A program made the translations under genes and the position numbers. A DNA stretch of 45,762 nucleotides from Darksidea phi. Its lineage: Eukaryota > Ascomycota > Dothideomycetes > Pleosporales > Lentitheciaceae. Below are positions 12,269-21,753 of this stretch, one piece after another; positions within the stretch are counted from its first letter, which is position 1; each line of letters begins with the position of its first letter. The DNA is taken from positions 1 to 45,762 of the forward strand of contig JASJFT010000299.1 in the NCBI GenBank assembly GCA_030770425.1, written 5' to 3'. The notes beneath the pieces were generated by a model. That model was not told the DNA's origin. It saw nothing but the letters and a program-made list of their open reading frames with translations, and made no database searches.

Positions 12269-13909
12269 CTAGCTAGGGGGGGAGCAACCTACAGCTTCGA
12301 AGACATCATCCACACAAGCGGCAGTCTCTACTTTACATTGGACATAAGTCGTAGCACCAATCTCTTTGGCAAGGTTGGTTCCATTGATGGAATCGGAAGG
12401 AGAAGATCTGTACGAGCGATCCGGCTCCATGCCTACTAGAATGCAGCGAGCTTTCCGGCAGTATAAGGCCATATAGGCGGCCCATTTTTCTCGTACTTGT
12501 TCATAATCCGGTGTTGCGCCGAGAAGGAAGCATATGATAACAACATCTGCGCCTGCGGAAATGGGAGCTTGCAGGCTTTCATAGTCCTCATACCCGCTTA
12601 AGTCCCGCAGTAAAAGGCTAGTTCGCTGATCGTCAATTCTGATGAAGGAGGTTAGCGTTGAGGAATAGATGCGTTGGTTCATAGTGGAGTTGTGCAGACA
12701 TACCTTATGTCATTTATGCAATCATCAAATACGACCGGCGCATATTCTGTAGGATAATATCCCCGCGTAAACGTGGAAAGCAATTGCGTCTTGCGAGCCG
12801 ACGGCTCGCCGACTACGACACATCTGGTCACAATTAAGTGAGCATTCGCAAGCGCTGGTATGATTTCCGACTAAGTCTTACTTGTAGCTTTGTTTGACGC
12901 TTTGCTTGATAGCAACTAGAGGTTGCTGTTTCGTAGCGACAGGGCGTTCTGTTGTGCTCAACCGCCTACTTAGCCGCTTTGCAGGTGTAGAGCTGAGTTC
13001 TTGCTGCATCTCATCCGTGGGGAGTTGCTTGCCGTTGGGCTCGCGGACCGCTATTTCCTGCTCCGTCGGAATAGATTTCGACTCCCTAGATTCGGCAGTG
13101 CTGCTGGTTCTCGAAAGATGTGTCCTCGCTGTGTAGTACGACTCCAGGGTGATGAAAGACCCTAGGTGTCTGCTGTCCATGGAAGAGCGTATACTAGTCG
13201 TACCCTGGGAAATCTGTTCAAGTCGCACACTTGCCGCGTCCGAAACTGCATCTTCTTCTCCTTCTCTTGCCATTTCAATCTCTTCCAGCTCCTCTACATC
13301 ATCAATACATTCTATCTCATAATCTATGAAGATGCGCTGACGATGTTGAATCTCCGTCGTTTTGGTCAGGTCTTCCAGGTCGTCGATGAAATCCTTGAGG
13401 TGCTTGACGAGCTCCGCAAACTTTTCGCGGTCGTCGATAACCCATATTGCCGTTGATACTTTCGAGTTTGGCCGGCTTTGCTGAGATTTTGATCGTCGTC
13501 TTAGGAAGCGATTGAGGCTGCTTCTTCTTTCTAACCTTGAAGACGAGGTCGTGAGAGCAGCGCTTTCGCCTTGCACTCCGTCGGCGGGCTCCGTGGATGG
13601 TGTTAGGCCATAACGATCTTTCAGTTGTTTTGCATCGCTCAACAATAGTTTGATGCAGTCTAGCGTCGACACCAACTGGCGATTTAGCTCCGGTTCATCC
13701 AATCGCACATCGTACTGAGTCCCATCCATAAGACCGCATGCACGGCCCCAAGCACGGAGTCGAAGTTCCTGGTTGCTAAATTTTGTTTCCAGAAATTTGT
13801 AGTCCTTATTGAAAGCGCGGCCCTTCTGGACGAGCTGGAAGGCGCTGCTGCAGACATTAAAAAGCCCAGCTAATCCGGCAACACCAACTACGAGACCAGC
13901 TGCTTCCAT
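12269..13909 (-). CDS. HeLo domain fused to degenerate Rho/Rac-family GTPase
   Basis: Three exons: 13,909-12,882, 12,823-12,704 and 12,638-12,269, encoding 505 residues. Intron 1 (12,881-12,824) has GTAAGA, a CTCAC branch candidate and CAG; intron 2 (12,703-12,639) has GTATGT, GCTAAC and CAG. Both keep frame. The chosen start gives MEAAGLVVGVAGLAGLF, the standard opening of a HeLo (HET-s/LopB) domain, which spans about residues 1-215 and includes RLRAWGRACGL. A Ser/Arg-rich linker follows, then from K343 a Rho-family GTPase fold: CVVVGEPSARKT (P-loop), Y-A-P-VVFDD (switch I), D395-L-S-G-Y-EDY (switch II), ILVGMEPD (G4), AKEIGATTYVQCKVE (G5) and a CSPPS end resembling the Rac C-terminus but without polybasic tail or CAAX box. 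Residues align with Rac1 numbering (offset 338) without gaps from position 10 to 118. HeLo domains execute membrane-damaging cell death in fungal incompatibility; the GTPase part probably regulates it. Neighbours: RIP tract downstream, decayed membrane gene upstream. Confidence 0.85.
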
Positions 13910-14149
13910 GTCTCGAAACAATAGGATCGCAAGAAATAGCTACCGCGGGAAAAAATGATGGGTTGTTGAGACCAGCTTTTAGCAAGAAGGCTGAAGCTGA
14001 CGTGCGATGCGCTTGGGAGTTGGTGTGGCTGAGCTGCCCCTGATGCATGCATGCACCGCCCCAGCCAATCGTACACCTACTTAGCTCAATTTTGAAACAC
14101 AAGCTTCCAGATTCCATGATCCATTGATCCACGCTGCCTAGTATAGCCT

Positions 14150-16050
14150 ATTACAGCCTTTCATTTTGTTCCTTATTTTACTCTGCGAAAACGTTGCTCA
14201 ACAAATCATTTCTCGGTTTGTTTCCAGCCACACTTTGATCGAAGCGCCGGGGGATGCGTTCGAAGACATGACCATGAAATGTGTTTCTGGCATCCCATGT
14301 TACCTTGGAGATTGCATGGCAGACAGTGGTTTGTACTTATATTCTGTACGTGGTGCTTTCCCACCGGCTTATGGAGCAACGGGAGCAATGCGGTCTTTTT
14401 GTTCTTGTTTATTTGGGGCTTCCCATCAAAACTGCCTCCAAGCAAAGATGTATCCTGACAATTTCGAGAATATATCCCAAGCTGCGAACACGGACCTCCA
14501 ACAAGACATGTTTCGGCCCATTGAGCTTAGCCACTCGTCAGTATCGCTTACGAAAATACAGGCTTCTTCAACAACTTCACGTTTCCCGCATATTAAACCT
14601 ACCAAAAGAATTGCACTGAGCCTACCGTAATCTTTGGAGAGGCCCGGGATGGGGTCTCTGCTTTATCCAATTTCTGGGGCTGTGCAATGTTTCCCAACCT
14701 CACACGTGAGTTTCTAGAACTGAGATTACCAACCGAAAACAGGACTATGCTGCAACAATTCATGGTCGACACAAGTATTGCTATCTCCCCCAAGTTACCT
14801 CATTTTTTTTTCCCACATGCCTTCGTGCGTGGTGGGAGAATAGCAAAGGTTTTCGAGGTCCATCATGCACCCTTGATCAAACGGTAGTTCTCGACGGCGC
14901 CATGCTCTCGCCACCGGGATTGACTCTTTTCTCGACAGCGTATACAATGCGAACCCGGAAAATGTTACCATTCAGACATGAGGGAAATTGGAGTTATTTC
15001 TTCGATCTTCATTCAACTTGGAATTTCGATTATTGGGCTTTTAGCTTGGATAATTGTCAGATCACTTTAGGCATAATATCAGGCCGTCAGCCTAGAGATT
15101 GGCGAATCAGGATGGCTCTTTCGATCAAGGCATTCGAGGAATCCTTGGCTATGGCTCTTGACGAGTTTCAGCGTGTGCAATGCTGCTTCGCCATTGCCAT
15201 TGACATTGAGTCACTCACCACGACAGAGATGCTATTGTATAGTCAGCATCGAAGGAATACTTCCAAAGACCACGGCTCCTATTACAATTATCGACATCAA
15301 GGGCCGAGAATCCCTGTATATATTTTCTTTGATCTTCATCACCTAGGTCATTCTCTTTGCCGTAGGGTTTCGTCCTCGCGTACGTGTTCCCAAAGATACC
15401 ACCTTTGGCTACAGGAACGAACAAACAGTTGCTTGCGGTCTGGAGCCTCCAGTGTACTTGTGCGGTTACGACTACGGGGAGAAGTCCTCTCGTCTGCAAT
15501 TAAAGCCGCTACAGCGTTTAGTATGATCACCATGTTAACTCTCACATAGATGCACTGGCGGCAGCTAGCCACATTCCTTGCGGACTCAGCCACTACCAAC
15601 CCTTTGGCCTTCATTCAATTTGGTTTTTGTGGACGGCTGTCCGTTGGTGCACCTCAATGGTTAGTATACATTATATAGGCTGCCTAGAATCTTACATCAG
15701 TAAGGGAGATGTGGATATGGAATGGTCACTTGGGCAGGTCGTCGCAATTTCAGTCTGGCTTGCGCACTCTACTGTCATTTATTAATGATTGCATATACGG
15801 TCCGCTTCAAGGGCGCACGAATCAACTTCCGGTATCCTTGCAGGTGGTCTGGATCAAAAGGTCAGACACGCTCCCTGTTCAGGCGTCTTCTCAAGATAAT
15901 GCGCAGAATAGCACCACGAATTCTCCAAGCTCTTCTGTTCCCACTATGGCGACTGTCGCAAGTGCCTCCGTACATCCTTCATCTGAATAGCAGTTTCTTG
16001 GCTCAGGGGCAAATGGACGCAGTGAAAGTACAGTGTCACATAGAAGCTAC
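14150..16050 (+). pseudogene. Decayed multi-pass membrane protein gene
   Basis: No single frame is long, but coherent pieces follow one another on the plus strand. An ectodomain-like cysteine/glycosylation-site segment lies at 14,280-14,890 and includes NCTEPTVIFGEARDGVSAL and FWGCAMFPNL. A hydrophobic helix lies near 14,985-15,060 (IGVISSIFIQLGISIIGLLAW). FEESLAMALDEFQRVQCCFAIAID at 15,130-15,210 is a motif typical of fungal polytopic membrane proteins of unknown function (the second transmembrane region). More scattered helices follow, then EWSLGQVVAISVWL near 15,722-15,760, continued one frame away by FINDCIYGPLQGR. Frameshifts and stops separate the blocks, and splicing does not obviously reconcile them. 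I infer a pseudogene; a heavily intron-split live gene is the alternative. No function is assigned. Confidence 0.45.
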
Positions 16051-16706
16051 AGTTAGCCTTGCTAAATGTTACATTCCTAGATTTTACTACGTTAATATAG
16101 AATCTCATTATTTAACTACGACGTAGTTGAATCGATAATGTACCCTGCTCTATATTTAAAATTATACTTTGCTCGTTGATTACCTGGCAAACTATACTCT
16201 CGATTATGAAGATTCTAACCTATGAATGTTTGCTCGATCAGCTAATCGTCGCCATATCTATTTAGGAACCCGCTGGCCTGTTTAGAGTATGACTAGCTGT
16301 TCTTTCGAGCGAGGAGTCAGACCTTCGTGAAACTAGAAGCCGGTACGTCTCTCAGGCCCGGTATTGACGATTGTTCCATGCAGACAAGCTGCGTTGAGCA
16401 TCTCGCAGTTTGAAGTTTTTGACGATTCTGATTGCCGTGATGCCCTAGGGACTATAGAGGCACGCGTATACAGAACTCGCTTTATTCTCTTTCGAGGAGA
16501 TAAACACTGTTGAACATCATAGGAATCGTAGGATAGTGGGCTTACAGAAGAGTTCGTCCAAAGCGAATCAGATAAGTATATACGAAAATGGTATATCTAC
16601 AACAGAAAAGAAGTTCTTCCGTTACACATAATCAACATCCACCGCCATCAAAGGTAAAAACGAGCATGAATACAAGTAATCAAGCCACAAGCTTAGGTAT
16701 GCAATG
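16051..16706. other. Intergenic, no gene seen
   Basis: Roughly 650 bases without a supported gene. Short AT-rich patches occur (for example 16,080-16,170) but CpA/TpG are present, so this is not RIP-mutated sequence. It probably includes the 3' untranslated region of the downstream LPMO-like gene. Confidence 0.5.
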
Positions 16707-17525
16707 CTAACCCCTCAAGTATGCGATCAGCTGCTGGACTGTGAACTTCTCGGGAAGAGCCGAGCACTCGCTGCCAGACGTAGCAGTCGCGCTGGGGGCA
16801 CCGGCAGTGGTGCTCGGCTCCACATCCGCGGCTTTGGTAGGTGTAGGAGAGGCTGCAGTGGTCGGAGCAGCGGTCGGGGGCGCAGCAGCAGTGGATGAGA
16901 CGGCAGCAGTCGAGGAAGCAGCAGCGGTAGATGAAGGAGACGAATCGCCGGAGCCACCAACAGTGATATCAATACAGGCCATGTAAGTCTGATCCACTTC
17001 ACGGGCGTCCCACCACCATTTTAGCACACAGGCTCCCTCCTCGGCACACTGGCTACCAATGTCACTGGGGATAGTGACCTCAAAGTTCTCTTCGTCAGCG
17101 GTGATGCCAGTAGCGGTGGAAGCATAGTTTTTCCACGTAATGAGAGGCTCGCCGATGATAGAGCCTGAGGCATTGTCGACGATGGAGACGTTGGCGACAC
17201 CCGTGTGTGGAGCAGCAATGTTCGCCTCCATCTTGAGGGTCTGACCAGCGGTCAGGGCTTGGATATTGGCCTTGTTGTCGTCGAACTGCATGCCCTTGCA
17301 GTGCCATATACCGCATTCGGCCGCATTGTAGTCGCTTCCGGGGTTTTGAAGCGCACCCTGGGGGTTGCCATTGATGTCTGAGTTGAACATGTTGTAGATG
17401 GTTTGACCACAGGCTGCCTTCATGGCGTCACCGGGCATGCGGGGATTCGGCGAGACGAGGTAGCCGTGGCCGGCGACGGTGGAGGCCACGACAGCAAGAC
17501 TGAAAGCAACTGTGTAGGACTTCAT
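16707..17525 (-). CDS. Secreted lytic polysaccharide monooxygenase-like protein
   Basis: Single exon, 272 residues. I chose the internal Met that starts MKSYTVAFSLAVVASTVAG, a clean signal peptide. Cleavage after it exposes HGYLVSPNPRMPGD, and an N-terminal histidine after signal cleavage is the hallmark of copper-dependent LPMOs, where it forms half of the histidine brace. A second histidine (H107, in APHTGVANV) is a good candidate for the other ligand, and the conserved C-terminal strand KWWWDAREVDQTY holds a Tyr (Y181) suitable as the axial residue. Catalytic module about residues 20-190, with paired cysteines. It resembles the fungal family classified as AA16 (cellulose-active), but other single-domain chitin-binding-4-like families are possible. 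Residues ~190-245 are a Ser/Thr/Ala/Pro linker, and the last ~20 residues (CSALPEKFTVQQLIAYLRG) form a small conserved-looking tail. Confidence 0.82.
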   Translation of the reverse strand: MKSYTVAFSLAVVASTVAGHGYLVSPNPRMPGDAMKAACGQTIYNMFNSDINGNPQGALQNPGSDYNAAECGIWHCKGMQFDDNKANIQALTAGQTLKMEANIAAPHTGVANVSIVDNASGSIIGEPLITWKNYASTATGITADEENFEVTIPSDIGSQCAEEGACVLKWWWDAREVDQTYMACIDITVGGSGDSSPSSTAAASSTAAVSSTAAAPPTAAPTTAASPTPTKAADVEPSTTAGAPSATATSGSECSALPEKFTVQQLIAYLRG

Positions 17526-18239
17526 AATGACTGATGTGTAGTTGGATAGTGACGGTGGGAAATGCGAGAGAAGCGTAGCTTCGGAAAGAACGACGATGAA
17601 TGGACAAAGAACGAATGTGAGGTCACAGACCAAGAATGAAAAGGCTGCTTTGATGAAGAGAACCGATGCGTGGGTGTAGAAGGAAAGGGTGGGATTACGG
17701 GTAGCTAAATAGCCTCCCTTATCACGACGATGTGTGGGCCGTCATCAAACGTTTGAAACGCTGCTCCGTTGGATTGTAGTCCCCGGTACGCTCATGCAAA
17801 TCAAGGCTAAGCTTGCCATAATGCCAATAGTAGCACATACCTAAAGCTTGAATCAAAAACCTGCACATATTAAACCACCAGTAAAAGGGATCCCGAGGCC
17901 GCAGGAACAGTTCTGGTGAACAACAAGGCGAGAGCCAAGCGGTGGCGTGTCCACGAAAGCGGCAAGCCACGTTGTTTCAAGCCGGCTAGCTATTTGAGTG
18001 TCGGCAAGCGAGTTGTTTAATCAGAGCGAGGCACCGGCGACCCGGGTTGAAACGTTCGGCGCTGTTTCAAGTTGGACGAAATCATGCATGGCGGACGACG
18101 GAAAATCCTGCTACGTACAGGCGCTGTCCGCGGACCTGGGCAAGTATATTGCAGGAGCGCGTCGTCACGAATGTAGGTAGAGGTGATAGGTCGGGTTGAA
18201 GAGCATTTAATTTTAGGATAGGCGCTATTCACTATCGGG
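17526..18239. other. Upstream region of the LPMO-like gene, no gene seen
   Basis: About 700 bases between the LPMO-like gene start and the end of the oxidoreductase gene. It holds short antisense and opposing open frames only, none with recognisable motifs. It should contain the LPMO promoter and the oxidoreductase 3' end. Confidence 0.5.
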
Positions 18240-19433
18240 CTAGTGCGTTTCGTCCGACACCCTCCACACCAATCTCTCGCCACTGGTTTCCTTCCTCCTC
18301 AATGCATTCATCGCCGCTTGCGCCCGCTCTAGCATTGTCTCGCCCTCGATTATCTTTTGCGCATTCGGCTCGACAATCCTCTCCTTCAGCATCGTGGCCA
18401 TGATGTCAGGTTGCAGGTGGTATTTGAAGAACTCGTTCTGTTCACGTCAGCCGGCTCCTATGCAAGAGATCAATGTACTTACGGCTAGGTAGAAGTGTGT
18501 TCGCACACCTCTCGCATCGACGCCATCATCCCAATTTGCTGCCTTGAGAACGTCCCCCTCATATTCCGGATCCTCCGTCTCACTCGACTCCTTCGCGATA
18601 ACGGGCAACAGAATAGCCACCTTCGAGCCCCGTTTTGCTATCTTCGCAATTGGACCGATACTCCGGTGCTTGCTCCCAATACAATCTAGAATCAGCGGAA
18701 CGCCCGGCTTCTTCCCTACCAATGTGCTAGTATTCAAGATCGAAGACACGACGTGCGGATCGTTGTAATCGAATGTCCACTTGGCGCCAAATTTTTGGAG
18801 TTTCGCGTGGTGCTTCTTGGACGCAGTTGTGAAGATATTGATGTATCCGTAGTAACGCAGGATTTGGATTGCGTATTGACCGACCGAGGAGGCACCGCCC
18901 CAGACGAGAATGGCTTCTTCCGCGTCTTGTGGTACGTAGCCTACCGGCTTCGGCCATGGTGTTTCGATACCCAGGTCCGTGGTGAGAGCGTGGAAGACGG
19001 TGACGAAGTTGTTTGGTAAAGTCACTGCTTCCGCCAGGGTAAAGCCTTCCGGTAGCTATTATCGCTCAGTATCATTTTCCGGTAGCGTTTGAAGGAGACA
19101 CACCTTTGCGAATAACCACTCGTTCGTCGTACAAAACTCTTGATGTGCTTTCTCTTCCTGGCTCCGCCAAGTAAACCCGAACACCTTATCCCCGACTTGA
19201 AGTCTCTTGACATCCGGACCCACTTCAACGACAGTACCGGCCGTACCGTCTCCAAGGACCTGTGGATGCTTAACAAGCAGCCCGCCATCATTCTGATGCA
19301 GGTCCAACGGCGTCGAAGCTGTCCACTCCACTCGCACACGGACTTGGTCGGCTTCGGGCTTGACCGTGGGTACCTGTCTAATCTCAAGAGGCTTCTTGAG
19401 ACCGACGGTAACAACAGCTGCATGCGTCGACAT
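18240..19433 (-). CDS. MDR-family (zinc-type alcohol dehydrogenase-like) oxidoreductase
   Basis: Three exons: 19,433-19,104, 19,055-18,483 and 18,437-18,240, 366 residues. Introns are 48 bp (GTGTGT...TAG) and 45 bp (GTAAGT...GCTGAC...CAG) and both keep frame. Residues ~10-120 form the GroES-like fold (VLGDGTAGTVVEVGPDVK, VGDKVFGF). Then a Rossmann NAD(P)H fold opens with VWGGASSVGQYAIQIL and continues with GAKWTFDYNDP. The Cys/Glu zinc ligands of classical alcohol dehydrogenases are not apparent, so it belongs with the quinone-oxidoreductase or enoyl-reductase-like branch related to fungal ToxD/CipB-type proteins. Such proteins reduce alkenals or act beside polyketide synthases, but no biosynthetic genes adjoin this one, so the substrate is unknown. 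Same strand as the hydrolase upstream, 469 bp away. Confidence 0.87.
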
Positions 19434-19902
19434 TGTGGTACAGTCAGCGTTGAATTTAAGTCAATTACGTAAACAATGATTTGGTATAATAAGGATAACG
19501 TGTAGCTGAGCTCGAGGATATGGTCTCTTATGTCTCTTCTTCCTCCCTTTTATATGCGTTTTCTACGTCTAAGACCCCTCATCCGCATTACAAATGTGTG
19601 TCCGACCGATCGTTACGCTAGCGATGCTTACCGCTTTGGGAATGGTTCTAGCGATGCTTTCCCCGTAGGGTATAGATCAGCGTAAGCAACTATGACCTCA
19701 CTTGTTTTCAAATTTGGAAATATTGTGTTACGGTACTTGGAAATTGCCACGGGTTAAAGCCGAGGTTGAGAATATTTCCCGTACAAACGCCGGCACGTTC
19801 AAGAAGCGAGTATTTTCAACTTCCGTAGAAGGTTGAGACAAGATCTTGTGTTGCTATCGTACATATCACCAAAGTCGCCACTTACTCGTGTGCGAAAATG
19901 TA
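19434..19902. other. Promoter region of the oxidoreductase gene, no gene seen
   Basis: About 470 bases between the hydrolase stop and the oxidoreductase start, both on the minus strand. It contains a short repeated phrase, tagcgatgctt, near 19,619 and 19,649. No coding content was recognised. Confidence 0.45.
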
Positions 19903-21117
19903 CTATAGCTGCTCCACCCAGTCCAATACCTCCTCAGCACCTCTCTCCCACTCGACGTGATTCTGCAAATGATGCCCCAGCCCCTTTACGACTCTGAACC
20001 TCACGCCCGGCTCCTCTTCGCCCTGTAGATTGGTCTTCGACACTCCATCTATCTTACCCTGCTCCACCATCTGCACGAAAGCAGCTCGATATCGGCTCGC
20101 TGCGTCTTGCAATATCAGTGGCTTGCAGAGTACATCGTGTTCTGCAGCGAGCACTAGCATGTTTTCGCTCACGCTGTTCTTATTGGCCGAGGTCGATATC
20201 TTGGGGCCCCAACCAGTGATCGAGGAGAGGACGTCCGGCCCGGTGACGAACTTGAAGAGGGTTTGCATTGGCCAGAGCATGGACTCGTAAGGGCTAAGCA
20301 AGCGCTCGAGAGATTTGACAACGGAAGTCGGTGTCGATGGTGTGAAGAAGGCATCGTGGACTTGCTTGGTGGTAACCATCATATATCTGGAGTGGAAGAA
20401 ACGGTAGTAGAAGTGGGGCAGGGCGGTTGTACCCCAAAACTGGTAGCAACCGAATCTATACACACATTAGCTTGATTCTATTCGACGAAGGACGGGTAGC
20501 AGAACTTACGCTCCGAATCCCGGCACAGCAGCAAACATACAATACCCGTGGACCTTGATCATTCCCCGACTAAGTGCATACTGGCTCAACGCGCCACCCG
20601 CCGAATGCGCCACTAGCACAACCCTCACTTTCTCCTGTGCGCCCGTCCTCTCCCCCTCGATCTCCTCCACATGATTCACACCCGCAGCAAGGTCCTCTGC
20701 CACTGTATGCCTAGTGGTGAAATACAGCTGCCAGAACCCTGGGTACCAACTCTTTCCATGGCCTCTGTAGCTCATCGCATAACAGGGAATGCCGCGCTCG
20801 GCGAAAAATTGCATGTAAGGTACCCACATCTCTGCGCAGCCAAAGCCACCGTGGGCGAAGAAGAGGGGTCGCTGATTTAGGTTGTCTGGTTTTGTAGGTA
20901 TGGCAGAGAGGAGCTCAAGGGGTCCCGATGGCGTTGGGATGGAGCTTCTTGTTATTCCTTTGGGAAGGTCTGAGGGTGGAGGTGGGTTTGGTGATGGCGC
21001 GCGCCATTGGAGGGCGAACGGACCGAACGGCATGCTGGGGTGTATTTGTGGTCTTGGTCTCTGAAGCAGGTTTAGGAGTGGACCCTTCAGTGTGGTGTTC
21101 AATGGGTGTCGTCTCAA
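19903..21117 (-). CDS. Alpha/beta hydrolase
   Basis: Two exons: 21,117-20,510 and 20,455-19,903, joined by a 54-bp intron (GTAAGT...GCTAAT...TAG) that restores GAFGCYQFWG. 386 residues from the first Met; an internal Met at 21,033 (MPFGPFALQWRAP) would give 358 and is also plausible. The fold is shown by LFFAHGGFG (oxyanion-hole loop), YRGHGKSW, and the nucleophile elbow VAHSAGGALSQYAL, where Ser is the likely nucleophile in an H-x-S-x-G-G variant. LAAEHDVLCKP supplies the acid and VKGLGHHLQNH the catalytic histidine. No signal peptide is evident. The substrate is unknown; a lipase/esterase-like role is the family default. Confidence 0.85.
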
Positions 21118-21753
21118 GCGAAGAAAAGGAAATCCCGATGACAGAAACCATCACACAGAGACAAAGCCGCTGCTTAAAAGTTCGCGAGCACGGTCACAAG
21201 CCGCGAAAAAGAGACGGGTAAATTCGCGTTATGCGAGAGATCGGAGTGTCGGTTTTCCGCTCGCAGACCTGAAAGAGGTATGCGTAAGCGGGCTAGCTTG
21301 TTCAGCCGCACTTCTCATGCGCAGAGCTGAGGATACTGTAACATTCGCAATTTTTGTATGCTAATTCTAGCCTTGTAGATACTCACATGATAGAGCTAAG
21401 ATTTTGATGGAATTGTAAGCATGCGAGCGCAGTGGAGGACATCTAATGGATCGACATGCGAAGGGGCATGATGATGCGGGAAGTCTAGTCCGAATCTGGC
21501 TAGAGGGGAACATAGCTTAGATCTGGATCGAAATGAGCAAAAAGCATCCGTAGCTATATTTGCATCACTGGCTCACCGCGCACGCTTGTGCATTGCTAGT
21601 AAAGTGATGTTCTCATCAAATTCGCATTTGCGCAGGCCCAAACTATTAAGCTATGTATGTCCAAGAACGAGGGTATACCAAAAACGATTGGATTTGCTAT
21701 AACCACCAAACACCCTTCTCAACTGCCGCTTCATGCTCATGCCCACGAATGGC
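21118..21753. other. Intergenic between hydrolase and ammonium transporter, no gene seen
   Basis: About 640 bases. Several opposing short open frames, including one of 86 codons antisense to the 3' end of the transporter, have no recognisable motifs. It should hold the hydrolase promoter and transporter 3' untranslated region. Confidence 0.5.

Noticed and set aside
11837..12272. Two 70-codon plus-strand frames near the RIP edge
   Set aside because: No recognisable features, composition transitional, and one overlaps the opposite-strand gene's 3' end.
12269..12682. The Rho-like frame as a stand-alone small gene beginning MNQRIYSS
   Set aside because: That start lies inside intron 2 and would omit the P-loop and switch I, which are encoded in frame just upstream and spliced to HeLo.
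12894..13456. Plus-strand frames opposite the HeLo gene
   Set aside because: Antisense shadows; the minus strand carries the HeLo domain and consensus introns.
14902..15549. A 215-codon plus-strand frame as an intact gene
   Set aside because: Only its middle part (FEESLAMALDEFQ...) is protein-like; the start and end are out-of-frame noise. I interpret it as one piece of a decayed membrane protein gene.
16704..17002. Plus- and minus-strand frames over the LPMO-like gene's linker
   Set aside because: Repetitive GCA/TCC codons give open frames in several phases; only the frame with the signal peptide and His1 makes sense.
16707..21117. A secondary-metabolite cluster formed by the MDR oxidoreductase and hydrolase
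   Set aside because: No polyketide synthase, peptide synthetase, terpene cyclase, P450 or pathway regulator is within reach, so the neighbours alone do not support it.
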